Of a DNA stretch of 64,000 nucleotides, positions 16,453-25,282 are shown piece by piece. Each line of letters starts with the position of its first letter. Position 1 is the stretch's first letter. The notes beneath the pieces were generated by a model. It was given only the letters and a program-made list of their open reading frames with translations. It was not told where the DNA came from and did not search any database. Source of the DNA: Rhodopirellula sp. P2 (lineage in GTDB: Bacteria; Planctomycetota; Planctomycetia; Pirellulales; Pirellulaceae); assembly GCF_028768465.1 (NCBI RefSeq), contig NZ_CP118225.1:4817001-4881000 (forward strand), given 5' to 3'. Both the position numbers and the translations under genes were made by a program.

Positions 16453-17526
16453 ATGACTGCATGGACATTCGCTGCGACACGCTGGTCGTTCGCTGGTTTT
16501 CTGTTGCTCACGCTGGTCTGCCATGGTTCCGTCGAAGCAGATGAAACCGCGACCGAGTCCCGAGCCGAATCGCAAGCGTTTGAACTGCGAGTCGTTGACT
16601 TGGAAGGCAATGTCGTCCCCAACGCAAGCATTGAAATCCGGTGCCGCCCCAGAATTGCAGCCACCGACATCGTGGTGGGTACCTCTGAAAAGAAGGGCAC
16701 TTACGGCGTCATGGTCAAAGCTGATTCCATTGGGGTTCTGCGTCTGCAGAGGAAGCAGTTCCCAAAGAACATTTCCTTTTCGATTGTGTCGGAGGGCTAC
16801 GCTCCGTATTGGCTCGCGTTTGATACAAACAAGAACTCCATGCCTGATTCAGCGACCGCACGAATTGAGGCCGCGTGGGCGGTGGGTGGAGTGGTGCTCG
16901 ACCCTGGCGGTCGCCCCATCGAGGGCGCCGAAGTTCATCCGAGTCTGCCGTTTCGCATGCCACCAACAGCGACGAGATCGTTGCATGTTGGTACCACGAT
17001 CAAAACCGACGCGAAAGGGCGTTGGCGGTATGGACATGTTCCCATCTCCAAACGTGACGTGGCGGTCGCGATCAATCATCCCAAATTCGGCCCAGTGAGA
17101 ACCAATCTTTCTCGCAGTGAGTTTGAATCGACTGCGGAACAACCATCCTCGGGCAGCGTCACCTTGACGCAAGGGTTGACATTGGCTGGTTTTGTTCGTG
17201 ACCTACAAGGCAAACCAATCGAAGATGCGACCGTCAGAACCAAGTTTCTCAACGAGATTCGGGAAACAAAGACGGACGATTTTGGACGCTATCAACTGAC
17301 GGGCTGTGAAGAAATGCATTGCCGTGTTGTCGTGATTGCCAAAGAACGTGCCTTGGAAATGAAAGAGGTCCACATTCGTCCGGGAATGGAACCGGTCGAC
17401 TTTGTCTTGCCTCCGGGTGGACATGTCAAAGTCCGCGTCGTGGATGCCGACGGAAACGGGTTGCCGAAAACCAGGATCTTCCTGCAACGCTGCCGACTAC
17501 CAAGTGACGTTCAATCGATCAGGTAA
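16453..17526 (+). pseudogene. Secreted carboxypeptidase-regulatory-like protein, 5' part (frameshifted)
   Basis: 357 codons from ATG 16453, preceded by AGGAATTTAAA. The signal peptide is MTAWTFAATRWSFAGFLLLTLVCHGSVEA, and several carboxypeptidase regulatory-like modules follow (ELRVVDLEGNVVPNASI, GGVVLDPGGRPIEGAEV, GFVRDLQGKPIEDATV, KVRVVDADGNGLPKT). The same frame then runs into unrelated residues (RCRLPSDVQSIR) and stops at 17526, whereas the +1 frame continues the same protein type. So the gene has a frameshift at about 17485-17500. It is divergent from the BlaI-like repressor, and its modules resemble those of the M56 partner. Either a broken gene or a sequencing error. Confidence 0.75.
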
Positions 17527-18631
17527 TGGTTATGTCGTTCGCATTGAAGCGGACGGATATCGCGTGGCTCAATCACGCGACTTCGAATATGACGAAGGCG
17601 AAGTGACGTTCGATTTTCAAATGCAGCGAGCTGCAAGTCTCACTGGGCAACTTGTCGACGCAAACGGGCGTCCCGCTTCTGGTGCCAAACTCGCGATCTC
17701 CGATCATGGTTCCCAAATTTCAATTCAGGACGGAAGGTTCGACGATTCTTCGACTTATGCAACTCGTTTGGTAGCCGATGAGAAAGGCCAGTTCCGCGTG
17801 CCGGCGCGTGAAGCCCCTTTCCATTTGGCAGTGCTTCATGAACAGGGCCATGCATTGCTGTTTTCTGAATCGATTGATTCCGATGCCCCAGTTGAACTCA
17901 AGCCTTGGTCATCGATCGAAGGCACTTATCGAATCGGTTCGAAACCAGCAGCCAACTTGCGTCTGAGGATTGACCTGAATGAATTCCATTCGGATCATCC
18001 GATCGGTGGGCGAATCTTTGCGTCAGCAATCGCCAGGACCGATGAACGTGGCCGTTATCGCCACAGCCGACTATTCGACGAGTCAACAATCGTCGCTCGC
18101 GAAATCATCATGATGGTGGACGATGGTGCAAGAGAGGTGGCTTCTACGCCAAGAATTCCGATCACACTTGATCCTGGCGAACACCGAATTCTCGACATCG
18201 GCGGTTCCGGATCTGTCGCCGTGGGACAATTGAGAGCTCCCATCGCCCATGACATGCCAATCCATTGGAAACTCGCAAGCGTCTATGTTTCTCGCCACCT
18301 CGTTGCACCGGTTCCGCCAGTCGACCGAAAGACTTTGAATCAGAAACCCGGCCAATGGGAAGCATGGTTGCGTACTCCGGAAGGGCTGGGATTCCTAGCC
18401 AGCAGCAAGACCTACAAGCGTGAGCGTTCCAAGTCGATTCGGTACTACGCCACGGTTGGTCCAGATGGAGTTTTCCAAATCAACGACATACCTGCGGGCG
18501 AGTATGAACTGAGGGCCGATCTCGGTGAGGGGCAAAAGGGTACCATCCGGAACCACCGATTCTCGGTGCCATCGACCGAGGATGAGCAAGCAACCGGTGC
18601 AGTCGATCTCGGCATCATCCAATTGGAATGA
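17487..18631 (+). pseudogene. Secreted carboxypeptidase-regulatory-like protein, 3' part after frameshift
   Basis: Continuation of the preceding gene in the next frame. From about NAADYQVTF (17486) it reads YVVRIEADGYRV, further beta-sandwich modules (GQLVDANGRPASGAKL, GTYRIGSKPAANLRL) and a final module (QINDIPAGEYELRADL) ending LGIIQLE at 18631. It has no plausible start codon or ribosome site of its own; the ATG at 17423 begins in out-of-frame sequence. Together the parts would encode about 725 residues of an exported, probably periplasmic or surface protein. Function unknown. Confidence 0.7.
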
Positions 18632-18723
18632 CCAAGCTGACCGCGATCGAAATCCCGCTCGGTCGACATCATTCCCTTGTCGCACCGAGTTCCTCACCAA
18701 TCCAACGACAACGATCCGCCGAC

Positions 18724-19062
18724 ATGAACCTGTTCGAAAACGTGCCAACGCATTTACCATCGGAACTCATCGAGGTCTTGGCGGAAGGTGAATCGGTTCG
18801 CATCGAGCGAATCGTCTCCACGGGCCACTCCACCGATCCCGGCGAGTGGTACGACCAAGCGCAAGACGAATGGGTGGTCGTCCTCAAGGGAGAAGCCCGC
18901 CTCCGCTTCAGCGATGACAAAGTCATCTGCATGAAACCAGGCGATCACCTCCTCATCCCCGCCCACCAACGCCACCGAGTCGAATGGACCACCCCCAACG
19001 AACCGACCCTCTGGCTCGCCGTCTTCTTCGAAAAGGTGTCAGGTACCTTTTTGGCAGAATAG
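18724..19062 (+). CDS. Cupin-domain protein (C-terminus formed by a repeat element)
   Basis: 112 residues from ATG 18724 (MNLFENVPTHLP). A small single-domain cupin: STDPGEWYDQAQDEWVVVLKGEARLRF is motif 1-like, and KPGDHLLIPAHQRHRVEWT is motif 2 with a histidine metal ligand. Such proteins bind a metal or small ligand; the substrate is unknown. The last residues (EKVSGTFLAE) and the stop are encoded by the left inverted repeat of a small element at 19029-19278, so the native C-terminus may have been replaced. No operon partner is clear. Confidence 0.85.
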   Translation: MNLFENVPTHLPSELIEVLAEGESVRIERIVSTGHSTDPGEWYDQAQDEWVVVLKGEARLRFSDDKVICMKPGDHLLIPAHQRHRVEWTTPNEPTLWLAVFFEKVSGTFLAE

Positions 19063-19278
19063 GTAAGATGCTGATCACCTTGATCGATTTGACAATCGCC
19101 CACTCATGACCGGTCTGCCAGTGACATCGCCGCAGGATCATCAAGAACTCCGTCCCCTTGACCGGTTCACGAAGTTCGAAGGCCAAAGTTGCGATCGTTT
19201 GAACCTGCTCGATGAATCCGTCCAAGATCGCCCACGAAACTACCTAAACCACCAAAAAGGTACCTGACACCTTTTTCG
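19029..19278. mobile_element. 250-bp element with 26-bp inverted ends (MITE-like)
   Basis: The end CGAAAAGGTGTCAGGTACC... (19029-19054) recurs inverted at 19252-19278, differing only by one A in the A-run. Each end is itself a hairpin (AAAAGGT/ACCTTTT around GTCAGGT) followed by T-runs, so it could also act as a bidirectional terminator. The 197 bp between hold no convincing gene; a minus-strand frame (FIEQVQTIATLAFELREP) is unrecognised and could be the remnant of one. Confidence 0.65.
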
Positions 19279-19327
19279 GGTAGATTGAGCGTTTTATGTG
19301 GGAACACCTTGGATGGAAGGATCAGGG

Positions 19328-20140
19328 ATGCGAGTGATTCGTGTGAGAATGAGAGGTTGTGGGCAGGCTTGGTTGGCCGGGTTGGTGATGTTCATGGCCA
19401 CTGGCGTGCTGGGGGCTGCGGAACCTGTGCAGCTGCGAGTGCTCTGCTACAACATCCATCACGGCGAAGGGGTGGACGGCAAATTGGACCTGCAACGAAT
19501 CGCCAAGGTGATTCAGTCGGTCGAACCAGATTTGGTGACGCTCCAGGAAGTTGATCAAAAGGCCTCGCGAAGCGGCAGCGTCGATCAACCGGCCGAACTA
19601 GCGCGGCTGACGGGGATGCAGGTCGCCTTTGGGCCCAACATTCCGCTGCAAGGCGGTCACTACGGCAACGCGGTGCTGTCGAAGTATCCGATCGTCGATC
19701 ATCGCAACCGGCTGCTACCGAATTTCGACGACGGTGAACAGCGTGGTGTGCTATCGGCAGAGCTGCAGATCCCCGGACTCGACCAGCCACTGTTGCTGTT
19801 GGCCACGCATCTGGATTCTCGCCGCAACGACCGCGAACGAATTGCATCGGCCAAGGCTATCAACCAAATTGTCAGTAAAACGCCAGAACGTTCCGCGTTG
19901 CTGGCCGGGGACATGAACGACGTCCTCAACAGCCCAACGCTGGATGAGCTTGAGACCAAGTGGACTCGAGTCAACGAGCGGGTCATGCCGACGATTCCCG
20001 TGGCGAAACCACAACGTCAGATTGATTTCATCCTGTTTCGACCGAGCACTCGTTGGAAATTGATCGAAGTCAAAGTCTTGGACGAAGTGGTTGCCTCCGA
20101 CCACCGGCCAATCTTTGCCGTGCTGGAACTCATTCGATAA
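19328..20140 (+). CDS. Secreted endonuclease/exonuclease/phosphatase-family hydrolase
   Basis: 270 residues from ATG 19328. A signal peptide (MRVIRVRMRG, then WLAGLVMFMATGVLGAA) precedes an EEP domain. Family motifs are CYNIHHGEG, PDLVTLQEVDQ (metal-binding Glu), GNAVLSKYPI, LLATHLDSR, LLAGDMNDVLNS (catalytic Asp/Asn) and the C-terminal SDHRPIFA with the catalytic His. The domain includes phosphodiesterases, sphingomyelinases and nucleases; the close pattern (SGSVDQPAELARLTGM, RQIDFILFRP) is typical of bacterial secreted EEP proteins of unknown substrate. GTG 19298 and ATG 19313 are upstream alternatives. It has no obvious operon partner. Confidence 0.88.
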   Translation: MRVIRVRMRGCGQAWLAGLVMFMATGVLGAAEPVQLRVLCYNIHHGEGVDGKLDLQRIAKVIQSVEPDLVTLQEVDQKASRSGSVDQPAELARLTGMQVAFGPNIPLQGGHYGNAVLSKYPIVDHRNRLLPNFDDGEQRGVLSAELQIPGLDQPLLLLATHLDSRRNDRERIASAKAINQIVSKTPERSALLAGDMNDVLNSPTLDELETKWTRVNERVMPTIPVAKPQRQIDFILFRPSTRWKLIEVKVLDEVVASDHRPIFAVLELIR

Positions 20141-20211
20141 AGTTGCTTCCACTTCAATCCCATTGAATGGCGGACGGAGCCTTGCTCACGCCAATGGAAC
20201 GAAACGGCAAA

Positions 20212-20276
20212 CGACCACGGAAGTCTATACACAAGTAAGACTTACGGTTCCGGGGGATTGAAACGCCCCGTGGTCG
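20212..20276 (+). ncRNA. Candidate structured 5' leader upstream of the epimerase-like gene
   Basis: An outer 9-bp stem CGACCACGG (20212-20220) / CCGTGGTCG (20268-20276) encloses an inner 6-bp hairpin AAGTCT (20221-20226) / AGACTT (20238-20243) stacked directly on it. A GGGG...CCCC hairpin (20252-20269) would compete with the outer stem. It ends 69 bp before the TTG start. I know no matching riboswitch class; it could instead be a protein-binding dyad. Confidence 0.35.
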
Positions 20277-20345
20277 AAATGGGCTTGATGAGTCATATTG
20301 CTAGCCCAACATCTCCTTCACCCCACCTGTTTCGAGAGCCTTCCC

Positions 20346-21626
20346 TTGCTAACGATTGAGAAATACTCCTTCGGCGTCGGTGACCGCTTTGCCCATCAAG
20401 CGGCCGCTCAACTGCGATCCTTCACTCGTCTGGCCGAAAAGGGCATCCACGTCGCTCCGGTTTGGAACAAATCCAACCGTGAGCACACCTTTGTGGGATC
20501 GCAACCGCAGAGTGTGTACGACGCGGCCGCGGCCGCCGTCGCAAAGCTCGGCTTCGATCGACCTTGGCACGTCGACGCGGATCATATCGGTTTGAAGACC
20601 GTGGAACCGTTCTTGCCTTGTTCCGACTTCTTCACGCTCGACGTTGCGGATTCGATCGGCAAACCAGCCGACCAAGCTGACATCGACGCTTTCGTTGCCA
20701 AGCACAGCGAGTTGATCGGCACGTTGGAACTCGAAGGTCTGTCCGCTCCGCTGACCATCACCGAAGAAGACGTTCGCCGGGTTGCCGGACAGTACATGTT
20801 GGCAACCAAAGAAGCTGGCGAGATCGATCGGCACATCGCGTCCGTCAAAGGCGAAGGCAATTACATCGCCGAAGTCTCGATGGACGAAACCGATGAACCG
20901 CAAACCCCGCCCGAGTTGTTGATCATTCTGGCGATGTTGGCAGATGAAAACATTCGCGTGCAAACGATCGCACCGAAGTTCACCGGTCGATTCAATAAAG
21001 GCGTGGACTACGTCGGCGACTTGGCTCAATTCGAACGCGAATTCAATGACGACGTCGCCGTGCTGGCTCACGCGGTCAAAGCGTACGGATTGCCCGAAGT
21101 CTTGAAGCTCAGTGTTCACAGCGGCAGCGACAAGTTCAGCTTGTACCCGATCATTCGCGATTGCCTCAAACGAACCGGCGCGGGCGTTCACTTGAAGACC
21201 GCTGGCACCACTTGGTTGGAAGAAATCATCGGGTTGGCGGAAGCCGGTGGCGATGGTTTGGCACTTGCCAAAGAAATCTACGTTTACGCGTTGGAACACG
21301 TCGACGAACTGTGCGCTCCCTACGCCAGCGTCATCGACATCGACCGCTCGCAATTGCCCGATTCAGCGGCAGTGGAAAAACTCGACGGTCCCGCGTTCGC
21401 GGAGCTGATTCGTCACATCCCTTCGAACCCGAACTTCAACGCCAACGTGCGTCAGCTGCTGCACGTCTCGTTCAAGGTCGCTGCCAAAGCCGGCGCCCGA
21501 TACACCGATTTGCTGGAATCCAACGAAGAAATCGTCGGACAACAAGTCACCCAGAACATCTACGACCGCCACCTGCTGGCGTTGTTCATCGACGAAGATG
21601 GCAAAGCCATCGGAACGGGAGCCTGA
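20346..21626 (+). CDS. uxaE: Tagaturonate epimerase (UxaE)-like sugar-acid epimerase
   Basis: 426 residues, similar to the tagaturonate epimerase family that interconverts D-tagaturonate and D-fructuronate in hexuronate breakdown. Recognisable blocks are KYSFGVGDRFAHQA at the N-terminus, PVWNKSNREHTFVG, HVDADHIGLKTV, CSDFFTLDVAD and LSVHSGSDKFSLYP. There is no ATG in the N-terminal 130 codons of the frame, so the start is non-ATG: TTG 20346 gives LTIEKYSFG, as in the family, while TTG 20298 adds 16 residues of non-family sequence. A dehydrogenase gene follows after 2 bp, suggesting a two-gene sugar-acid operon. The exact substrate is inferred. Confidence 0.78.
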   Translation: MLTIEKYSFGVGDRFAHQAAAQLRSFTRLAEKGIHVAPVWNKSNREHTFVGSQPQSVYDAAAAAVAKLGFDRPWHVDADHIGLKTVEPFLPCSDFFTLDVADSIGKPADQADIDAFVAKHSELIGTLELEGLSAPLTITEEDVRRVAGQYMLATKEAGEIDRHIASVKGEGNYIAEVSMDETDEPQTPPELLIILAMLADENIRVQTIAPKFTGRFNKGVDYVGDLAQFEREFNDDVAVLAHAVKAYGLPEVLKLSVHSGSDKFSLYPIIRDCLKRTGAGVHLKTAGTTWLEEIIGLAEAGGDGLALAKEIYVYALEHVDELCAPYASVIDIDRSQLPDSAAVEKLDGPAFAELIRHIPSNPNFNANVRQLLHVSFKVAAKAGARYTDLLESNEEIVGQQVTQNIYDRHLLALFIDEDGKAIGTGA

Positions 21627-21628
21627 GC

Positions 21629-22657
21629 ATGAAAGCCTTGCAACTGACTGCCCCCAAACAATGGGAGCAGATTGAGATCGACGAACCATCGCCACCGGGT
21701 CCCGGTGAAGCCTTGGTTCGAATCCACCGTGTCGGGGTCTGCGGCACCGACTTGGGCGGCTACCTCGGCAAGTTCCCCTTCTTTTCGTACCCCCGAATTC
21801 CGGGGCACGAATTGGGTGTGGAAGTCCTCGCGGTTGGCGAAGGCGTCGAGAACGTCAAAGTCGGCGATCGCTGCAGCGTTGAACCGTACATCAATTGCCA
21901 AACGTGTTACTCGTGCGAACGTGGTTTGACGAACTGCTGCGAGTCACACCAAACACTCGGCGTGATGTGCGACGGAGGGCTGACCGAAAAGATGATCTTG
22001 CCCGCCCGCAAGTTGCATCCTGCCAATAACCTTTCGTACGAGCAGTCGGCCTTGGTGGAAACGCTGGCGATTGGTTGCCATGCGATCGATCGAGCACAAG
22101 TCACCGAAAAAGACACCGTGTTGGTGATTGGATCGGGACCGATTGGATTGTCCGCGATCGAGTTCGCTCGCGTCGCCGGTGCCAACGTCATCGTTGCTGA
22201 CCTCAGCCAAACCCGGCTGGACTTTGTCACCGAGAAGATGGGCGTCACGAACACCATCCGGTTTGATGGCTCCGAAGCCGACATCGAAAAACTGGAAGCG
22301 ATGACCCAGGGCCGCCGCGCCGATGTGGTGGTTGACGCAACCGGCAACCATCACTCGATGCGACGTGCGATGGAAATGGCAGCGTTCGGTGGACGAGTCG
22401 TCTACGTGGGGATCACCCAGCAAGACCTGCAATTCCCGCACGCACCGTTCTTGCATCGCCGCGAGTTGACGATCCTGGCCAGCCGCAATGCGTTGACACG
22501 GGATTTTTCGCGAATCATTGATCTGATCGAAACCGGCGTCATCGACACCGATCCTTGGATCACCCACCACGCGAAATTCGAGGACGTCATCGAATCGTTC
22601 CCATCGTGGACCGATCCCGAGACAGGGGTTGTCAAAGCCGTGATCCACGTTTCCTAA
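21629..22657 (+). CDS. Zinc-dependent medium-chain alcohol/polyol dehydrogenase
   Basis: 342 residues. GroES-like N-terminus with the catalytic zinc site (GVCGTDLGGY, then PGHELGVEV) and a structural zinc site of four cysteines (CQTCYSCERGLTNCC). The Rossmann NAD(P) motif is VIGSGPIGLSAIEFA, followed by the acidic strand end VIVADLSQ. It belongs to the sorbitol/threonine/galactitol dehydrogenase group (MDR). ATG 21629 lies 2 bp after the epimerase-like stop, so the pair is probably translated from one mRNA. It is likely to oxidise a sugar acid or polyol linked to the epimerase substrate; that is inference from neighbourhood. Confidence 0.92.
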   Translation: MKALQLTAPKQWEQIEIDEPSPPGPGEALVRIHRVGVCGTDLGGYLGKFPFFSYPRIPGHELGVEVLAVGEGVENVKVGDRCSVEPYINCQTCYSCERGLTNCCESHQTLGVMCDGGLTEKMILPARKLHPANNLSYEQSALVETLAIGCHAIDRAQVTEKDTVLVIGSGPIGLSAIEFARVAGANVIVADLSQTRLDFVTEKMGVTNTIRFDGSEADIEKLEAMTQGRRADVVVDATGNHHSMRRAMEMAAFGGRVVYVGITQQDLQFPHAPFLHRRELTILASRNALTRDFSRIIDLIETGVIDTDPWITHHAKFEDVIESFPSWTDPETGVVKAVIHVS

Positions 22658-22675
22658 TACCAGGGAATGCGAGCC

Positions 22676-22806
22676 CACGGCGGTCTACCAGACCGTCGGG
22701 AGAATGGCTCCGAACTACACGATGGTCGCCCAAGACCGTCTGGTATCTTCTCAACACGCGTACGATCGCTTGGTCTCGCGACGGCCCGGGAAGGCCGTCG
22801 TACGGG
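22676..22806. repeat. Cluster of short palindromic repeats (GTACGATGG...GACCGTC family)
   Basis: Imperfect copies of a palindromic unit: CGGCGGTCTACCAGACCGTC at 22678, ACGATGGTCGCCCAAGACCGTC at 22719, and GACGGCC...GGCCGTCGTACGG at 22780-22805. The same family recurs at 30401-30534 and 54105-54130. They form stem-loops within the space after the dehydrogenase gene and carry no coding potential. Confidence 0.6.
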
Positions 22807-23176
22807 GAGAGACACAAACGCTTTCCCCCCAAGGCCCCCGAAAACGCTGACAAATTCGCGTTCTCGGACAATCACCAAACGTTGCCCCGGTGATGCTGCC
22901 AATCAACCTTGACCCATCTTGCCTGAACTGTATGATTTGCCTCAGTGGCAAGCCAGGGAAGTGCGGTCGCTTGTGACCCTTGCGAGTTCGGCGGATTTTA
23001 AGTGCGTTTGTGACTCTAGTGGGTTGAAGTGCTAGTGCATCACCCCCGCGGTTTTGCTAATTGGAGTGACGGAGTGAAGCTGGGTGCTTCGGTGAGAGTT
23101 TTCTCTGCCCCCCAACCGGCTTCGCGCTTTCCTCATTTCGGTATTGGGCTACCCCACAGGGAGGACGGTTCCCGCC
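22807..23176 (+). promoter_or_regulatory. Long leader with candidate promoter before the response regulator
   Basis: TTGACC (22909-22914) and TATGAT (22931-22936) are 16 bp apart, a good vegetative-type promoter match. It would give a 5' leader of about 235 nt with stem-prone sequence (CTAGTGGGTTGAAGTGCTAGTG at 23016), ending in a strong ribosome site GGGAGGACGG before ATG 23177. I see no gene in this stretch. Confidence 0.4.
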
Positions 23177-23764
23177 ATGACCACAAAAACGGTATTCACG
23201 ACAGGCGAAGCAGCTAAGATCTGCAAAGTCAGTCAACAGACGATTATCCGTTGTTTCGACAACGGTTCGCTGAAGGGTTTCCGAGTCCCAGGAAGCAAAT
23301 TCCGCCGGATCCCTCGCGAGCAATTGTTCTTGTTCATGAAGGACAATGGGATTCCGACCGACGCGTTGGAAAGCGGCAAGAAAAAGCTGTTGATTGTCGA
23401 CGACGATCAAGATCTGGTCGATTTGATGCAGGACGGATTCCAGCGAGACAATCGCTTTGAAATCCGGACCGCCAACAACGGCTTCGACGCTGGGATGGGC
23501 GTGAAAGAATTTCGCCCCGACCTCGTGATTCTCGACGTGATGCTTCCCGATATCAACGGGAAAGAAGTCTGCCAACGAGTTCGCAGTGATCCTTCCATGG
23601 ACACCGTGAAGATTCTTTGCATCTCGGGAATGGTCGAGCACAGCAAGGTCGATGGCTTGAAAGCCGCCGGCGCCAACGACTTCATGCAGAAGCCGTTCTC
23701 GATCGACGATTTGGTTGGCCGCGCCTGCACCTTGCTCGAAATGGATCGCGGTGTCATCGGCTGA
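23177..23764 (+). CDS. Response regulator with N-terminal excisionase/MerR-like helix-turn-helix
   Basis: 195 residues from ATG 23177. Residues about 5-60 are an excisionase-type helix-turn-helix (FTTGEAAKICKVSQQTIIRCFDNGSLKGFRVPGSKFRRIPRE). Residues about 70-190 are a CheY-like receiver: LLIVDDDQDLVD (acidic pocket), DLVILDVMLPD (phospho-acceptor Asp) and DFMQKPFS (switch Lys). The DNA-binding domain is at the N-terminus, opposite to most response regulators. The kinase gene overlaps its 3' end by 14 bp, so the two form a two-component pair. Confidence 0.93.
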   Translation: MTTKTVFTTGEAAKICKVSQQTIIRCFDNGSLKGFRVPGSKFRRIPREQLFLFMKDNGIPTDALESGKKKLLIVDDDQDLVDLMQDGFQRDNRFEIRTANNGFDAGMGVKEFRPDLVILDVMLPDINGKEVCQRVRSDPSMDTVKILCISGMVEHSKVDGLKAAGANDFMQKPFSIDDLVGRACTLLEMDRGVIG

Positions 23765-25085
23765 TTTGTTTGCCGGTTGGCTGCCCCCCATCGTCATCCA
23801 GGATGACGAAGGGACAGCGAATCCAACGCACGAAGAACGCATTTGGTTGCCAATGCGTTCGAGTTCGTCGGCGACGTTGCTGCACGCGTTGGTCTCATGT
23901 GACACCAGCGCGACGTTTCGTCGAAAATTGCGCAACACGCTTCACCACGACCCCGCGTTGTGTTTGTTCACCGCTGCAAAGTTGGTGCAAGAACACGAGC
24001 GAGGTTGGCGTCCGATCGCTGGCCGATGGACGACCAAGCAATTGGGCGATTGGTGGATCCGGCATGGCTCCGAGGTCTGGGATGGGGCGGCGTTCCTGTC
24101 TTGCCCGGACACAGAATCCGGTGAACAACAGCTCCAGCGTTTCATGCGACTGGATCAGCACTTCCAGACACTGCCGTTTTCGCGTTGGCTGATGGAATCA
24201 GATCTGTGGTGGAAGGCGGCCGGGCTGCACCGCCGGGCCAGCATTTGCCAATCGATGCACTCGATTCGCCTGATCGATTCGGACCGGGAGGATTCCTCTT
24301 CGATTCCCAACAAACACCCGTCCAACCAGGATGCCCACGAAGCGTTTGGCAAAGTCACCGCGATGGTGGTGGAACGCGAGCGTTTGCAGAGCGAGTTTTC
24401 AGAATCGCTTGAAACCGTCCGCCGCGATTTGGCGAAGCAATTGGCGTACGGTTTGTCCCATGAGATCAACAATCCGCTGGCCAACATTGCGACTCGTGCG
24501 CAGGGTTTGATCGCCTCGGCAGCGGGACCCCAGCAAGCGGAATCCTTGCAGCGGATCGTCGACCAATCCTATCGTGCCCATGCGATGATTGCTGACCTGA
24601 TGTTTTACGCTCATCCGCCGGAACCGCAGATGGCTTCCGGGTTCGCGGCGAAACAGGTGGTGAACGATCTGATCGCCCCCATGCGATCGACACTGCAACG
24701 CGATGAGATCGTCGTGGACATCCACATTCCGTCGTCATTGAAATGTGATGGCGACCCAGCCATGTTGAGCGAAGCCATCCGGGCTCTGATTCACAACGCG
24801 GTGGAATCGATCGGCGTCGATGGCAAAATCGTTCTCTCGATGGAAGCTGACAAGGACGCCAAACGCTGCCTGTTCCGTCTCTCCGACAGTGGGCAAGGGC
24901 TGACGCCGGAAGACGCTGCCCGTGCGTTTGATCCGTACTTCAGTGGCCGGGAAGCCGGCCGCGGACTCGGGTTGTCGCTTTGCCGAGTGCACCGGATTGC
25001 GGAGTTGCACGGGGGAACAATCCAATTGCATCCTGCACTGATTGGCTGCGTCGCCGAATTGACATGGCCGCTGCACGTCGGCTGA
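23751..25085 (+). CDS. Histidine kinase partner of the HTH-receiver protein
   Basis: 444 residues with GTG 23751 as the likely start, overlapping the regulator by 14 bp; TTG 23715 is possible and the first in-frame ATG (MRSSSSATLL) is far inside. No membrane helix, so a soluble kinase. The N-terminal 200 residues have no recognised domain (WTTKQLGDWWIRHGS). The phospho-acceptor motif is LSHEINNPLANIATRAQG, and the ATPase motifs are HNAVESIG (N box), LSDSGQGLTPED (G1) and GRGLGLSLCRVHRIAELHGG (G2). Phosphate transfer to the upstream receiver is inferred from the operon. Confidence 0.92.
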   Translation: MSSADLFAGWLPPIVIQDDEGTANPTHEERIWLPMRSSSSATLLHALVSCDTSATFRRKLRNTLHHDPALCLFTAAKLVQEHERGWRPIAGRWTTKQLGDWWIRHGSEVWDGAAFLSCPDTESGEQQLQRFMRLDQHFQTLPFSRWLMESDLWWKAAGLHRRASICQSMHSIRLIDSDREDSSSIPNKHPSNQDAHEAFGKVTAMVVERERLQSEFSESLETVRRDLAKQLAYGLSHEINNPLANIATRAQGLIASAAGPQQAESLQRIVDQSYRAHAMIADLMFYAHPPEPQMASGFAAKQVVNDLIAPMRSTLQRDEIVVDIHIPSSLKCDGDPAMLSEAIRALIHNAVESIGVDGKIVLSMEADKDAKRCLFRLSDSGQGLTPEDAARAFDPYFSGREAGRGLGLSLCRVHRIAELHGGTIQLHPALIGCVAELTWPLHVG

Positions 25086-25282
25086 AACAATCCTGACGCT
25101 TCACGTTCCAGACACGCTGCCCCGGCGTTGTTGCAAGCGGCCTTTGCCGACCTCGTCACATTGCCTCCATCGTTCGCGGCAACGCTGGAATCCAGCCGCA
25201 TTCCCATCGGGCGGCGGATCGCCGATACTGCCGCTCCGCAAACCATTCAAGCTCCTTTCCACGCGACCAAGACGGTTCGTTC

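Noticed and set aside
19081..19225. Small gene inside the inverted-repeat element
   Set aside because: The 90-codon minus-strand frame has no family, no ribosome site and ends in low-complexity Arg/Gly; at most it is a remnant.
20349..21353. 334-codon frame on the minus strand
   Set aside because: Antisense shadow of the epimerase-like gene, whose conserved blocks decide the strand.
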